This document shows positions 33,615-44,599 of a stretch of 64,000 nucleotides of DNA, piece by piece (position 1 is the first letter of the stretch; each line of letters begins with the position of its first letter). The stretch spans positions 58,321 through 122,320 of the forward strand of contig NW_027417700.1 in NCBI RefSeq assembly GCF_009905375.1, in the 5' to 3' direction. The notes under the pieces were generated by a model that made no database searches, had not been told where the DNA came from, and worked only from the letters and a program-made list of their open reading frames with translations. The translations under genes were made by a program, and so were the position numbers. Source of the stretch: Apium graveolens. Taxonomy: Eukaryota > Streptophyta > Magnoliopsida > Apiales > Apiaceae.

Positions 33615-34487
33615 TGATAGTCCATATAACTCCCGGGAGGACTACTCCTAGGCCTTCAACTCCATACAGCTCCTGGGAGGACTACTCCTAAGCTCCCAAC
33701 TCCATAGGACTCCTGGGAGGGCTACTCCTAAGCTCCTAACTCCATACAGCTCCTGGAATGTCTGCTCCTAAGTTCCTAACTCCATACAGCTCCTGGGAGG
33801 ACTACTCCTAAGCTCCTAACTCCATAGGACTCCTTGGAGGGCTACTCCTAAGCTCCTAACTCCATACAGCTCCTGGGAGGCCTACTCCTAGGCTCCTAAC
33901 TCCATGCAGCTCATTGAAGGAATAGTCCCGCACATTACCACTCCTGACTAGCTCAGTCCCGCAAGCAGAACCTGGATAAACCCCAGCACATGAGGCGTTG
34001 GCCCAATCATGTGACGGGGACAACTGTCACACATCAATCATGGGAATAATCAGGGCACGTGTCAGAGGATCCTCACAACACTCCTCGACCGGTCCCGCGC
34101 TGACATGTGTAAAGCATCCACTCCCACCAGGTGTCCTCCGCTCCCAGAACCGATGGCTACGATTCAAAGGTACCAACCCCAAAACCCTACCCTTGGGTTA
34201 TAAATAGCCCAAGAAGGTGAGGTTTTAGGGTTAATAATTCTTTCACACTCACACACACACAGCCACCCTGCATTCATATTTATCTTCATCTTCCCAAAAA
34301 GCTGGTTCTTACTCTCACATCTTCATCTTCCCAAAAAGCTGGTTCTTACTCTCACGCCGGAGGCGCCGCGGAACTCCAACCCCCCTTCCGATGTTGTTTT
34401 ATAGGAACCCAACCACAGCTACACCTCTACAGCGGCGAAGGATCCAGGACACCATCGAAGGAGCAGCCCCGCCACCAGGAGTTATCA
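33615..34487 (+). repeat. Element C 5' LTR
   Basis: It is 873 bp with TG...CA ends. The U3 part holds about seven 40 bp tandem repeats (about 33631-33905, unit 'ctcctgggaggactactcctaa…'). A TATA box TATAAATA is at 34199-34206. A ~37 bp duplication near 34285-34358 ('cttcatcttcccaaaaagctgg…' twice) is absent from the 3' LTR and explains most of the length difference. Confidence 0.93.
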
Positions 34488-34489
34488 TT

Positions 34490-34503
34490 TGGCGCTAGAA
34501 GGA
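34490..34503 (+). other. Primer binding site of element C
   Basis: TGGCGCTAGAAGGA lies two bases after the 5' LTR. The TGGCGC start is typical of plant Gypsy elements of the Tat and Athila groups. I cannot name the tRNA from sequence alone. 34504-34908 is non-coding leader. Confidence 0.7.
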
Positions 34504-34908
34504 GGGGCCGCTCCATCCTTGGGTCTCGGTGCCCCTAGATTCGTCTTCATCAACAAACTCTTCAAAGAGTCCATTTATTCAAACTTGTAAGAATCCAAGC
34601 AACCCACCTTTTCCATAAGCATGAATGTTGTTTATTTCGGCCACGTTTGTGTGAGTCCGTTTTGTTGATTTAAGCCACGTTTGTGTGAGCTATCGTTAGT
34701 TTTAATCGTTATTGCTCTATTTGGGATATGGCGTTTGCGTTGTACTTCATCGTTGAATAGTGACATATAATTGCTTGAGCTGCTCCCAGGAAGCTATTTG
34801 TTAGTTTTTCTTGTTATTCTGGGTAGTTTTTGCAAATTTCATAAAGCAACCATAGGCCGATATTCTCTGTGGCATATTGCTGTTATTTGTTGTTGGTATT
34901 ATTGAGAA

Positions 34909-37083
34909 ATGGCAAGGCTAGGAAAGAATACCTATGGAAGACCATCTGCTAGTGCTCAGGTCCACGAGCCGGACCACTCCCAGGCCCTTGACCCAGGAGC
35001 CGAGAGAGAAACGTTCCAGGAGCAACCACTACACGATCCCGTAGTGGAGAGAATTGTAAACACCAGGGATGCCAGGACCCTCATAGAGCTCAATCAGTAC
35101 AAGTACACCAATGTCCCGGTAGCCGAGGAGCACATGGCCAACCTTACAAGCGATGAACTAGCAGAAGCAATCAGACTGTACAGGCAGGAGCAGACCCGGC
35201 TCCAAGAAGAGGCAGAACTAGACGAGGAGCCGGAGGAGTCCGGGGACTCCCAGCAATCAAAAAGGTCGGTGTTCGACCGCATTGGAGCCAAAGGAAAGAA
35301 AAGCAAAAAAGATCAAAACAAGAAAGAAGCAGAAGCTGCTAAACAGAGGAAGTTGGAAGAAGTCCGGGAGCAAATCAGGAAAGAAGAGGAAGCAAAGCTC
35401 GAGCTAAAGATCCAAAAGAGAATGCAATTAGAAGAAGAGAAGCTGTTGGCCAAGTCTAGGAGCAAAAGAACTCGGAGAGACCCTACTCCAGAGCTGATTT
35501 CTGATGATGAAGAAGAAGAGAAGCAGAAGGACCTAAAAGACATGATCTATGAATTACAGAGGAAGATGGACAAAGACTCAGGAGTGGAGATTGGAGAAAC
35601 ACTCACTCCTTTCAGCCACTCCCTAGAAGCTATCCCCCGGCAACGGAACTTGAAACATTACAACTTTGACTCCTTTGATGGTCTGGGAGACCCGGAGGAG
35701 CACCTGAACTACTTCGACCAGATAGCGCATATATACTACTACAATGACTTAACAAAATCAAGGTTCTTCGCTTCAACCCTTAAGGGAGGGGCCCAGAGAT
35801 GGTTCAGCAGAATCCCCTCCCGCAGCATCCACTCTTGGAAGGAATTTCGAGCCTCTTTCCTTAGGAGATTTCGGGCGAACAAAACGCACGAAATGCACAT
35901 GTGTCACCTGGAGACGATCCGGCAGCACGACAATGAGTCCCTCTCTGTATACATGCGCCGGTTCCAGGAAGCAATCAATAAAGTTTCAAATCTGGATGAG
36001 AGGGAAGCTTTAAGTATTTTTAGAAGAAACCTGGACCCAGAGCACAACGAAAGGTATATTGTGGAGCTAATCAATAAGGAGCCTCAAAGTCTGGCAGTAG
36101 CTTATTCCATGGCTGCCAGATTCATTAAGGAAACAGATGTGCTCCAGGCAATGAGAATGACCCGGAATGGGGGGTCCAGGAGTAAAAACACTGATGACCG
36201 ACCGAAAGGGGGTTATCATCAGGATAAGAAATTCAAGCAAAGCAACCAAAGCCAAGAAAGACAAGCAAGCCCGGTTTTCCAAAGACTTGGTCCTAAGCAG
36301 GAGTCGAACAGCGACGAAGGACCCGTGAAGCAAGCTCGGGAGCCGAAGCAGGAGCCGGACTGGACTCCTCTCAACATGACCCGGGAGGAAATCTTGAAAG
36401 AAGTCAAAGACAAGCCTTTCTATTATCCTCCGAAGCCAATGCAAACTCCTCTGGAGAGCAGACCCTACAATAGGCAATGTGATTATCACGAGACCCATGG
36501 CCACAAAACCGAGAATTGCTTATCACTCAAGTACTTCATTGAAGACCAAGTGAAGAAGGGGAATATGAATAAATACTTAGTTCGGGACCACAGCAGAGGG
36601 GAAGCGCAGAAGAAAGGTAAGAATGTAGTCAATGTGGTCCTAGGAGGATCCTACTCCCCACCCCGGAGCCCGGACTTCGGCGAAGAAGTACTCTCAATCC
36701 AATCACTCCCAGACATGGTGATATCCTTCAGCAGCAAGGACTACAAAGGAGTCAACCCTCACCACAATGCAGCTTTGGTTATCACTCTAGACATCTTTGA
36801 TAATGAAGTAAGAAGAATGCTCATAGACAATGGCTCCTCAGTAAATATTCTCTCCAAGCACACAGTGGATAGAATGCAGTTAGGGAGCGTCCGCTCAAAT
36901 GAATGTCGAGAAGACCCACTCTATGGCTTCGGCCACAACTTAGTCCCAATCCAAGGAACTTTGTATCTGCCAGTCATTTTTAGATCTGCTCCTAACCAAG
37001 TGACTCATGTTTATGTGATCAATGCTCCTTCTTCATACAACGGAATCATTGGCAGATCAGCTCTAACCATAATGCAAGCATAA
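34909..37083 (+). CDS. Element C gag and protease, 724 residues, cut off by a frameshift
   Basis: It starts MARLGKNTYGRPS. A charged Lys/Glu-rich coiled-coil segment (about 95-225) precedes the Gypsy gag domain (about 245-400, with FDGLGDPEEHLNYFDQIA and WKEFRASFLRRFR). A zinc-finger-like CDYHETHGHKTENC lies near residue 524. The protease active site reads LIDNGSSVNIL (about 637-648), with IIGRSALTIMQA near the end. D-N-G instead of D-T-G may weaken the enzyme or be a family variant. The ORF stops at 37081-37083 because one base appears lost after GCA 37080. Shifted by one base the reading goes on through 37084-37187 (KRDYGVAETCYNQG) into the pol ORF, so the ancestor had one continuous gag-pol. 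Confidence 0.9.
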   Translation: MARLGKNTYGRPSASAQVHEPDHSQALDPGAERETFQEQPLHDPVVERIVNTRDARTLIELNQYKYTNVPVAEEHMANLTSDELAEAIRLYRQEQTRLQEEAELDEEPEESGDSQQSKRSVFDRIGAKGKKSKKDQNKKEAEAAKQRKLEEVREQIRKEEEAKLELKIQKRMQLEEEKLLAKSRSKRTRRDPTPELISDDEEEEKQKDLKDMIYELQRKMDKDSGVEIGETLTPFSHSLEAIPRQRNLKHYNFDSFDGLGDPEEHLNYFDQIAHIYYYNDLTKSRFFASTLKGGAQRWFSRIPSRSIHSWKEFRASFLRRFRANKTHEMHMCHLETIRQHDNESLSVYMRRFQEAINKVSNLDEREALSIFRRNLDPEHNERYIVELINKEPQSLAVAYSMAARFIKETDVLQAMRMTRNGGSRSKNTDDRPKGGYHQDKKFKQSNQSQERQASPVFQRLGPKQESNSDEGPVKQAREPKQEPDWTPLNMTREEILKEVKDKPFYYPPKPMQTPLESRPYNRQCDYHETHGHKTENCLSLKYFIEDQVKKGNMNKYLVRDHSRGEAQKKGKNVVNVVLGGSYSPPRSPDFGEEVLSIQSLPDMVISFSSKDYKGVNPHHNAALVITLDIFDNEVRRMLIDNGSSVNILSKHTVDRMQLGSVRSNECREDPLYGFGHNLVPIQGTLYLPVIFRSAPNQVTHVYVINAPSSYNGIIGRSALTIMQA

Positions 37084-37187
37084 CTTCAATCTCCCATCTC
37101 AAGATCAAGTTCCCAACCCCGACGGGAGTCGGAGAGATTAAAAGAGATTACGGAGTTGCTGAAACATGCTACAACCAGGGGTTAGTT

Positions 37188-40100
37188 ATGGCAGAAACCC
37201 ACCAAGATAACAAGAGGAAGGCTACGGTCCTTCGCAAGCAACAAAGCATGAAGAAGCACCGACCCTGGATAAGGAAAGAAGCGAACAAAACAAGTCCAGA
37301 GGAACTGGCAAACAACCAAGTCATGGTACTGGACAAGACAAATCGAGTCCTAGAACAACCTTGTCCTACCATGCAAGCAACCAAAGAACCCGAACAAGCA
37401 AACATCTATCTGAAGAAGAACTCTGAAGCCCGAATTCATCAAATGGTTTCAAACAAAGAGCAAGCAAAGATCGAGGCCGCAATCGAAATAGAAGAAGTCG
37501 AAGTAGATGAAAGCAATTCAAGCAAAAAAGTGAAGATTGGGTCAGGACTCGAGGAGTCCTTCAAGAAGAGATTAGTATCCCTGCTCCGAGAGTACAAAGA
37601 TGTTTTTGCCTGGAGTCCAAGGGACATGCCAGGACTACATGAGTCTATAGCAATGCACAGCTTGGATGTCAACCCCAACAGGAAACCAGTAAAACAGAAG
37701 AGAAGAAACTTTGCTTCGGAGAGGCAAAGAGCCATTGACGAAGAAGTAGAAAAACTACTCAAGGCAGGAATCATCAAAGAAATCAAGTATCCGGAGTGGC
37801 TAGCTAATGTGGTGATGGTTAAGAAGTCCAACGGCAAATGGAGAATGTGTGTGGACTACACTGACCTAAATGATGCATGCCCGAAGGACCCGTATCGTCT
37901 TCCAAACATTGATCAACTGATAGATGCCACCTCAGGACATGTAATGCTAAGTTTCATGGATGCCTTCTCCGGATACAACCAGATAAAGATGAACCCGAAG
38001 GACATCCCTAAGACAGCAATCATAACTCACAGAGCAGTCTACGCTTATGTGATGCTACCCTTCGGCCTTACCAGCGCAGGATCCACTTACCAAAGAACCA
38101 TGAACAAGATATTCAAGTCCCAGATTGGGAGAAATTTGGAGTGCTATGTCGATGACATGATTTCCAAATCAACAACTATACCAGGGCACGTGGAAGATCT
38201 GAAGGAATGCTTTGAAAATCTAAGGAAGAACCAACTCAAGCTAAACCCGGAGAAATGCACCTTCGGAGTAGGAGCAGGCAAGTTCCTAGGATTCATGATC
38301 AGCAACAGAGGCATAGAAGCCAATCCGGAGAAAATAAAAGCAATCCAGGAGATGAAAGCTCCCAGGACCCAAAAAGATGTGCAAAAGCTAGCAGGATCAC
38401 TAGCAACACTCAGGAGATTTGTCTCAAAACTAGCAGAGAGGTGCTTACCCTTCTTTGATTTACTCAAAGGGACAACCAACAAGAAAGAGGTAAACTGGAA
38501 TCTGGACTGCCAGAAAGCATTCGAGGAAATCAAGAACTACCTCTCTCAGCCACCAGTCCTAACTAAAGCTAAGCCAGGAGAGCCTCTCTACTTATACTTG
38601 TCAGCAGGACCACAAGCCGTAGGAGCTTCCCTAATCAGGGAAGAGAATGGAACACAGCAACCAGTCTACTATGTAAGCCAGGTCTTAAAAGATGCAGAAA
38701 CAAGATACCCAAGACTGGAGAAGTTTGCCTTTGCTCTGGTGACAACTTCAAGGAAACTCAGGCACTACTTCCAAGGGAGGGAAATCAGAGTAGTGACAAA
38801 TCAACCACTAAGGAAAATAATCCACAAGCCAGATATCTCGGGAAGACTCGTTAATTGGGCCGTGGAATTGAGTCAATTCAACCTAAGCTTCATTCCCAGG
38901 ACCGCAATCAAAGCTCAAGCTCTTGCAGATTTCATAATCGAATGCAACTTCCCGGAAGAAGACCAAGAACAAATGGACATGGATCAGGAGCCAAAAAAGG
39001 AAATTAGTCCGGGAGCCTGGACCTTAAAGGTAGATGGCTCTTCAACAACCGAGAGGTCAGGAGCCGGACTCATACTCAGGAGCCCAGAAGGATTCAAGAT
39101 TCAGACAGCTATATCCTTCAGCTTTCCAGCAACAAACAATCAAGCAGAATATGAGGCGTTGATTGCAGGACTAAAGCTCTTCCGGACTCTAAGGGTCCAG
39201 GACTTAAAAATCTACAGCGACTCCCAGATAGTGGTCAAGCAAACAAATGGAGAATACATAGCAAAGGACCCTACTCTGGCGAAGTACCAGGCACTGGTTC
39301 AGAGCTACTTAGCCTCAATCCCAAGCCACCAAGTCCTTCAGATATGCCGAGAAGAAAATGAACAAACGGATACCCTATCCAAATTAGTCCGGAATTCATC
39401 AGATCTGGACTGCTCAGTCTACTTCGAAGAACTACACAAACCATCCATTCAATCCGGAGAGGTCTTGGAAATAGAAAGCACTCAAAATTGGATGATTCCC
39501 TTCATAAACTACTTGGACAAAGGGGAGCTCCCAGAAGATAAAGGAAAAGCTCAAAGATTAAAAGCAAAAGCAGCCAAGTTCTTCCTCGAAGAAGGAGTAC
39601 TCTACCGCAGGACCTTCTCATCTCCTATCCTGAAGTGCATTGGCCCAGAAGAAGCAAAGTACTGCTTGGCAGAAGTGCATGAAGGAATATGCGGAGACCA
39701 CATGTCTGCAAAAGCCCTAGCTCATAAGATCATAAGACAAGGCTACTACTGGCCAACAATTCATCAGGATGTAATACAATTCATCAAGAAGTGCAAGGAG
39801 TGCCAGCTCTTCAGCAATGTGTCCCGGATAAGCCCAGTCCTACCATCCTCAGTCCTGTCATCTATCCCCTTCGCTGTTTGGGGTATTGATATCATGGGAC
39901 CCTTCCCTCGAGCAAAAGGAGACCTCAGGTACCTACTAGTCTCTATTGACTACATGACAAAATGGGTTGAAGCAAAAGCAATGAGAACAATCAATCAGCA
40001 AGACTGCATAAGGTTTATGGATAACATTTTGATGAGGTTCGGGATACCACGAGTCCTAGTATCAGACAATGGGCCCCAATTCATTGGATCAGAGTTCGAA

Positions 40101-40718
40101 TCCTACCTCCAAGAGCGCGGGATCAAGCACAAAAAATCATCAGTGGCATATCCCCAAGGAAATGACCAAGTAGAAGTAACTAACAGAATCCTGCTCCGAG
40201 GTATCGAGAAAAGACTCAAAGAAAGCAAAAGCAAGTGGCCAGAAGAACTACCAAGCGTACTTTGGTCCTACAGGACAAGCCCAAGGACAAGTACAGGAGA
40301 AACTCCATTTAAACTAGCTTATGGAACAGAAGCAATGCTGCCTATTGAAGTGGGCTCTCCTTCGCACAGAGCAATAAACTTTGAAGAAGAAGCAAATGAA
40401 GAAGGACTCAAAACAAACATGGAACTAATTGATGAGGTCCGGGATCAAGCTGTGGAAAGAATGGAGAAATATAAGGAGAAAACAAAAGAGCACTTCGGTA
40501 AGAAGTCAAGAGTCAAAAACTTCCAAGTTGGCGACTTAGTCCTTCGAGACACTGAAGCATCAGATCCCACAAACACCTGAAAGTTAATGCCCAAATGGGA
40601 AGGACCATACAAGATCAAAGAAGTCCTCAGGCCAGGAACCTACAAGCTCCTGAACATGGATGGCTCAGAAGTCCCAAACACCTGGCATGGACTAAGGCTA
40701 AGAAAATTCTACCAGTAG
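37188..40718 (+). pseudogene. Element C pol: RT, RNase H, second RNase H, integrase; one premature stop
   Basis: The open frame from 37188 runs to a TGA at 40578-40580. The same frame continues (KLMPKWEGPYKIKEVLRPGT) to TAG 40716-40718, so the TGA looks like a Gly codon turned into a stop. Domains: RT (about residues 195-400, with YTDLNDACPKDPYRLPNIDQ, AFSGYNQI, LPFGLTSAGS and catalytic YVDD near 319); RNase H of the Gypsy type (about 460-590); a second RNase H (about 608-745, LKVDGSSTTERSGAGLIL, NNQAEYEALIAGL, YSDSQIVVKQ); integrase with HEGICGDHMS/CKECQ zinc site, WGIDIMGP, VSDNGPQF and the Glu in VEVTNR (about 830-1000). Only the last ~45 residues are lost to the stop, so the enzymatic core could still be made. 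Confidence 0.9.
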
Positions 40719-40846
40719 TAAAGCAAACAAAACAACCAAAAAACTTGTAGCCAATATTGGCAGGCAACCAAAATGTTTCTCCTTCTATATTATATGAATG
40801 ATCAATGAAAAGCTTTCTCTTTAACTTGCATATTTGTCAAAAGCCA
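40719..40846. other. Pol 3' flank
   Basis: Short AT-rich non-coding stretch between the ancestral pol stop and the tandem repeats. Confidence 0.5.
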
Positions 40847-41345
40847 CCACTAGTCCGGACAAGCTATGAGTCAGGACTAGAGCAACCAACTTTTACTTAG
40901 AATTAATTTTCTAACTAAAAGCAACCACTAGTCCGGACAAACTATTAGTCAGGACTAGAGCAATCAACTTTGACTTAGAATTAATTTTCTAACTTAAAGC
41001 AGCCACTAGTCCGGACAAGCTATGAGTCAGGACTAGAGCAACCAACTTTTACTTAGAATTGATTTTCTAACTAAAAGCTACCACTAGTCCGGACAAGCTA
41101 TTAGTCAGGACTAGAGCAACCAACTTTGACTTAAAATTAATTTTCTAACTTAAAGCAGCCACTAGTCCGGACAAGCTATGAGTCAGGACTAGAGCAACCA
41201 ACTTTTACTTAGAATTAGTTTTCTAACTAAAAGCAGCCATTAGTCCGGACAACCTATTAGTCAGGACTAGAGCAACCATTTTTACTTAGAATTAATTTTC
41301 TAACTAAAAGCAGCCACTAGTCCGGACATGAAGATTAGCCAGGAC
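40847..41345. repeat. Tandem repeat, ~78 bp unit, about 6.5 copies
   Basis: The unit reads 'ccactagtccggacaagctat-agtcaggactagagcaacc…ttaattttctaact'. Each unit has one TCCGGA (near 40857, 40932, 41010, 41087, 41165, 41241 and 41320) and a later imperfect inverted partner 'gtcaggac'. It lies between pol and the 3' end of the antisense gene and may provide poly(A) or transcription-stop signals for both strands, which is inference. Confidence 0.9.
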
Positions 41346-41534
41346 TGACCAACAAATTTTATATGCAAAAAATTCTAAGGCAAAAACAAACTAACAGCAA
41401 CAAAGTAAAATAGCATCAAGGAAAGCATTCATTACAAATTCACCGGACTCAAACGAGCCCGGAGCAACGTGCAAAAATTACAAGAATCAAATGTATCAAA
41501 TCCTTCGACAAATATCAAGTTCACACAAATAAAG

Positions 41535-43784
41535 TCAAGAGTCCGGAGCGCTGGAAGGAATGAAACTGGGACAGGGGCCGTCAAATGGCTCTGGTTCCCC
41601 CAACCCGAGCTCAATATCTTCTTTCGCCTTGATGAATTCGGAGACGAAGCTATCCCAATCGGCCTCCGGATTAGTCTTGATATGTCGCTCAACAACCAAC
41701 CAGCATCGAGCTATCTCCGGAGCACCAGCATTGGCAAGAGCCCTATCGTACTCCTCAGATCTTTTAAATTCATCAATAACCTCAGCCTCCGGATGAACAG
41801 CAGACATTTGCCTCCGGAGCTCAGCCAATTCAGATTTTAGGTCAGAAACCTCCTTCTCCGCATTACCAGCCCGGATAGTCGCTTCATCCAGATGCTTATT
41901 CAACCCGGACAAAGAATTATCCTTCGCAATGATTTGGTCCCGGAGCCGGCTAATCTCAGCATCCTTATCAGCAACAGTGCTCCGGAAACCTTTGATCTCA
42001 TTGTAAGCAAGAGAGGCGGATCCGGCCATATATCCACCAAGCTACAAAAGACAGATAAACTTAGAAAAATGTTCTAAGTCAAACTAACACAATAAACAAG
42101 AAGGGAAAGAAGAAGTACCTGACCCCAGAGCCGGGAACACTCCTTCATAGTGGCATCGAATCCAGACCCATTCATCTTACTCCACTGAGATTGAGTTGGA
42201 ATCTCAGCCATGAAGCGAGCCACCTTCTCCTCCAGCTCCGGACCACCTTCATCCGGACAATCTTCATCAACTGCTTTACCTTTGCCAGCCCCGGACCCAG
42301 AGCCAGCTTCATAATTCTCAGCCCTAGGAGGTTTCGACCCAAGAGTCCGGAGCCTCTTCCTCCTCCGCCCAGAATCAGCACCCGGAATCTCCCCAATAGG
42401 ACCTAGATCCTTAAGATTGTCAAACTCATTCCCCATATCCAGCTCAACATTGTGCTCCGGAGTAGATTGGTTCACAGGAACTTCAGGCTCCGGATTGGGG
42501 ATCACATTACTCTGGGACCCTTCCTCCACAGAAGCATTCGATCCGGACCCACCGCCAGCAGTCTTCTTTGGCAACTTGAAAGCTTTACCAAGACCTTTCA
42601 ATGCATCACTGTACCCTGAAGACGACATGTCCGGATTGTAATGAGGCAAACCTGCAAAGGATCAAAGCAAAAACACAAGTCAAAACTAGTACAGAATCAA
42701 CGCAAATAAAGACATATAAGAAACACACAAAAGGTCCGGACAAAAAGAGAAAGTACTTACACCCTATTCTATGCATAGTCCTATACATCATAAAGGTATC
42801 CCGGGTCATTTGAAAACCCAAGCATTCACAAAATGCAAAAATATCCGGAGCGCATCTCCCTGGAGAACATCCCTTCGGAACCTAGTCCGGACTCCTTCAG
42901 CAGCTATATAGGGAAGATAAAACAAATTCAAGCCCCTCAGCATGATAAGCTCTCCATTCCAATACTTCAAAGAAGACTGCTGAATCACTAGCCTATAAGA
43001 ACCCCCATAACCGCACTCAGCAGCCCGGAACCGAAGCTCATAAAGAGGAGTCTGACCAGACCGGACCAAATGAAATAAGTGATGCCATAGTTTAAAAGTG
43101 GGCTGAACTTTAAACTTATTGCAGGTGGTAATAAACCAAGTCATCCATTTTATACCGTTGGGCGTAATCTGCATCGGAGAAACCTTATATATATACTTGC
43201 ACAAGTGCTTGAGAAACAAGTGCCAGTACGGGTTCCATCCGGACCGGAGATGCTCCAGCCATACCGGAACAAACCCATCAGCCGGCCTATGATAAATCCT
43301 TTCCTCCGGAGTCGGCCACCTCCACTCAATCCGTCGATCCAGTTGAAAGGCAGCCCGGACGGAAGAATCCTGTGCCTCATGGTCCAAGGCAGCGTATTCC
43401 TCCTTCAACTCATAGGGCTCCTTAGCCACTATACTACCAGCAAACTTCCTATCCAACTCTTCCAGATTGTAAGGCCCCGAAGCCGCATTCTGCTGCCTAG
43501 CATATCCGGACCTAATGCTCCTATAATAAAAGCTATCCTCAATTTCCTCACTCTTCGTCACGAAATACCCGAGGTTCTCAACCCAGAGCCCCTCCGGACT
43601 ACATGGTACCTTCCTCGAGGAGATCTTAGCAACCGAAAGCTTCGTTATGGCCTCGGAGTCCGAAGTAGAAGCTTTCTTACCCATTTCAATTCACTCAGAA
43701 TTACCTATTATACTCAGAATCCGAACTAGACGACCCCAGATAGCAAGTTATGTAGGCCTTGGCAAGAGCTTTAGTCCGGACCAT
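41535..43784 (-). pseudogene. Antisense spliced gene of element C, unknown function
   Basis: Three main exons on the minus strand: 43684-42761, 42651-42119 and 42041-41535 (stop TGA), joined by clean GT-AG introns (GTAAGT…TTTGCAG and GTACTT…TTTTGTAG) in compatible phases (…RIG-C-LPHYNPDM…, …LWGQ-LGGYMAGS…). Exon 1 encodes a probably folded region (EGLWVENLGYFVTKSEE, MTWFITTCNKFKVQPTFKLW, YGGSYRLVIQQSSLKYWNG). A one-base deletion near 42855 shifts the frame before FAFCECLGFQMTRDTF. Exon 2 is Gly/Ser/Pro-rich with a basic patch (SGRRRKRLRT). Exon 3 is a coiled coil (AEISRLRDQIIAKDNSL) with an acidic tail. A 27-codon ORF starting MVRTKALAKAYITCY (43784-43701), possibly the true N-terminus, lies just upstream in another frame. 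The fold-disorder-coiled-coil plan resembles extra proteins of other plant retroelements. TCCGGA recurs throughout exons and introns. Confidence 0.75.
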
Positions 43785-44435
43785 AAACCTAAAACAAGTG
43801 ACAAAGGTTAGTCTAAAACTCCTACAGTTTATTTATCTTTGAATCTACATGGTCCGGACTACCCTATCATTCATTTTTATCACAAGTTAAAAGCGACAGT
43901 CCGGAGACCCAACAAAGAGCACACCCCTAAACATGCGCTCCGGACTGCAAAAAACCCCGAAGCCAAGCAACCAAAACTACCCCATTACTCCGAACTTAAA
44001 CAACACACAAACACATAAAAGCAAACCAATTGCAAATTCCAAAACCTAGCCTATTAGTCCGGACTAAGTATCCAAGTCCGGACCCTAACAGAAAACCCTA
44101 ATTCCAGAAACAATATCAATACAGAATCAAACACCAAAATATAGACAAAAACACACATATACACATATACATACAAGAACATCCAACAATAACCGAAAAA
44201 AAAGCATACAAACTATAGCATAAACACAAAACCAAATCAAACAATAAATTTAAGAAAAGAAAAAAAAAGGAGCTTACAAATGAAGATATTACGGAGAGGT
44301 TGGAGAAGACCAGGCAGCGGCGACACAACACCAAATAAATCCCGACAGAAAAGCTTCGAAGGAATTGAGAAGAGAAGGAAGAAAGTAAAGAGAAATTTAG
44401 AGAAGGTAAAAAATAAAAGAAAAGATGCAGGGTCT
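43785..44435 (-). other. Leader of the antisense gene with a possible 5' UTR intron
   Basis: On the minus strand a donor GTAAGC at ~44277 and an acceptor TTTTAG at ~43793 could define an intron ending just before the MVRTK ATG at 43784. The stretch is otherwise A-rich without a long ORF. Confidence 0.4.
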
Positions 44436-44479
44436 CCTTTTATAGACGTGGTGAAACCAAAAGACTCTCGCCACGTGGC
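44436..44479 (-). promoter_or_regulatory. Antisense promoter: G-box and TATA box
   Basis: On the minus strand the order is GCCACGTGGC (44479-44470, a perfect palindromic G-box), then 26 bases later TATAAAAGG (44444-44436). This is correct promoter order and spacing for a transcript starting near 44405 and reading into the antisense gene. G-boxes are bound by bZIP and bHLH factors. Confidence 0.7.
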
Positions 44480-44599
44480 ATAATCCAATTCGTCCATCAA
44501 AACTGTAATTAAGACAAGTAATGATGAGGCACGTCTCTCCAAATTCTTACAGCTGTAATAATTCAAATAATTGGGGGGGGAACCCCCAAAACCGTTTCA

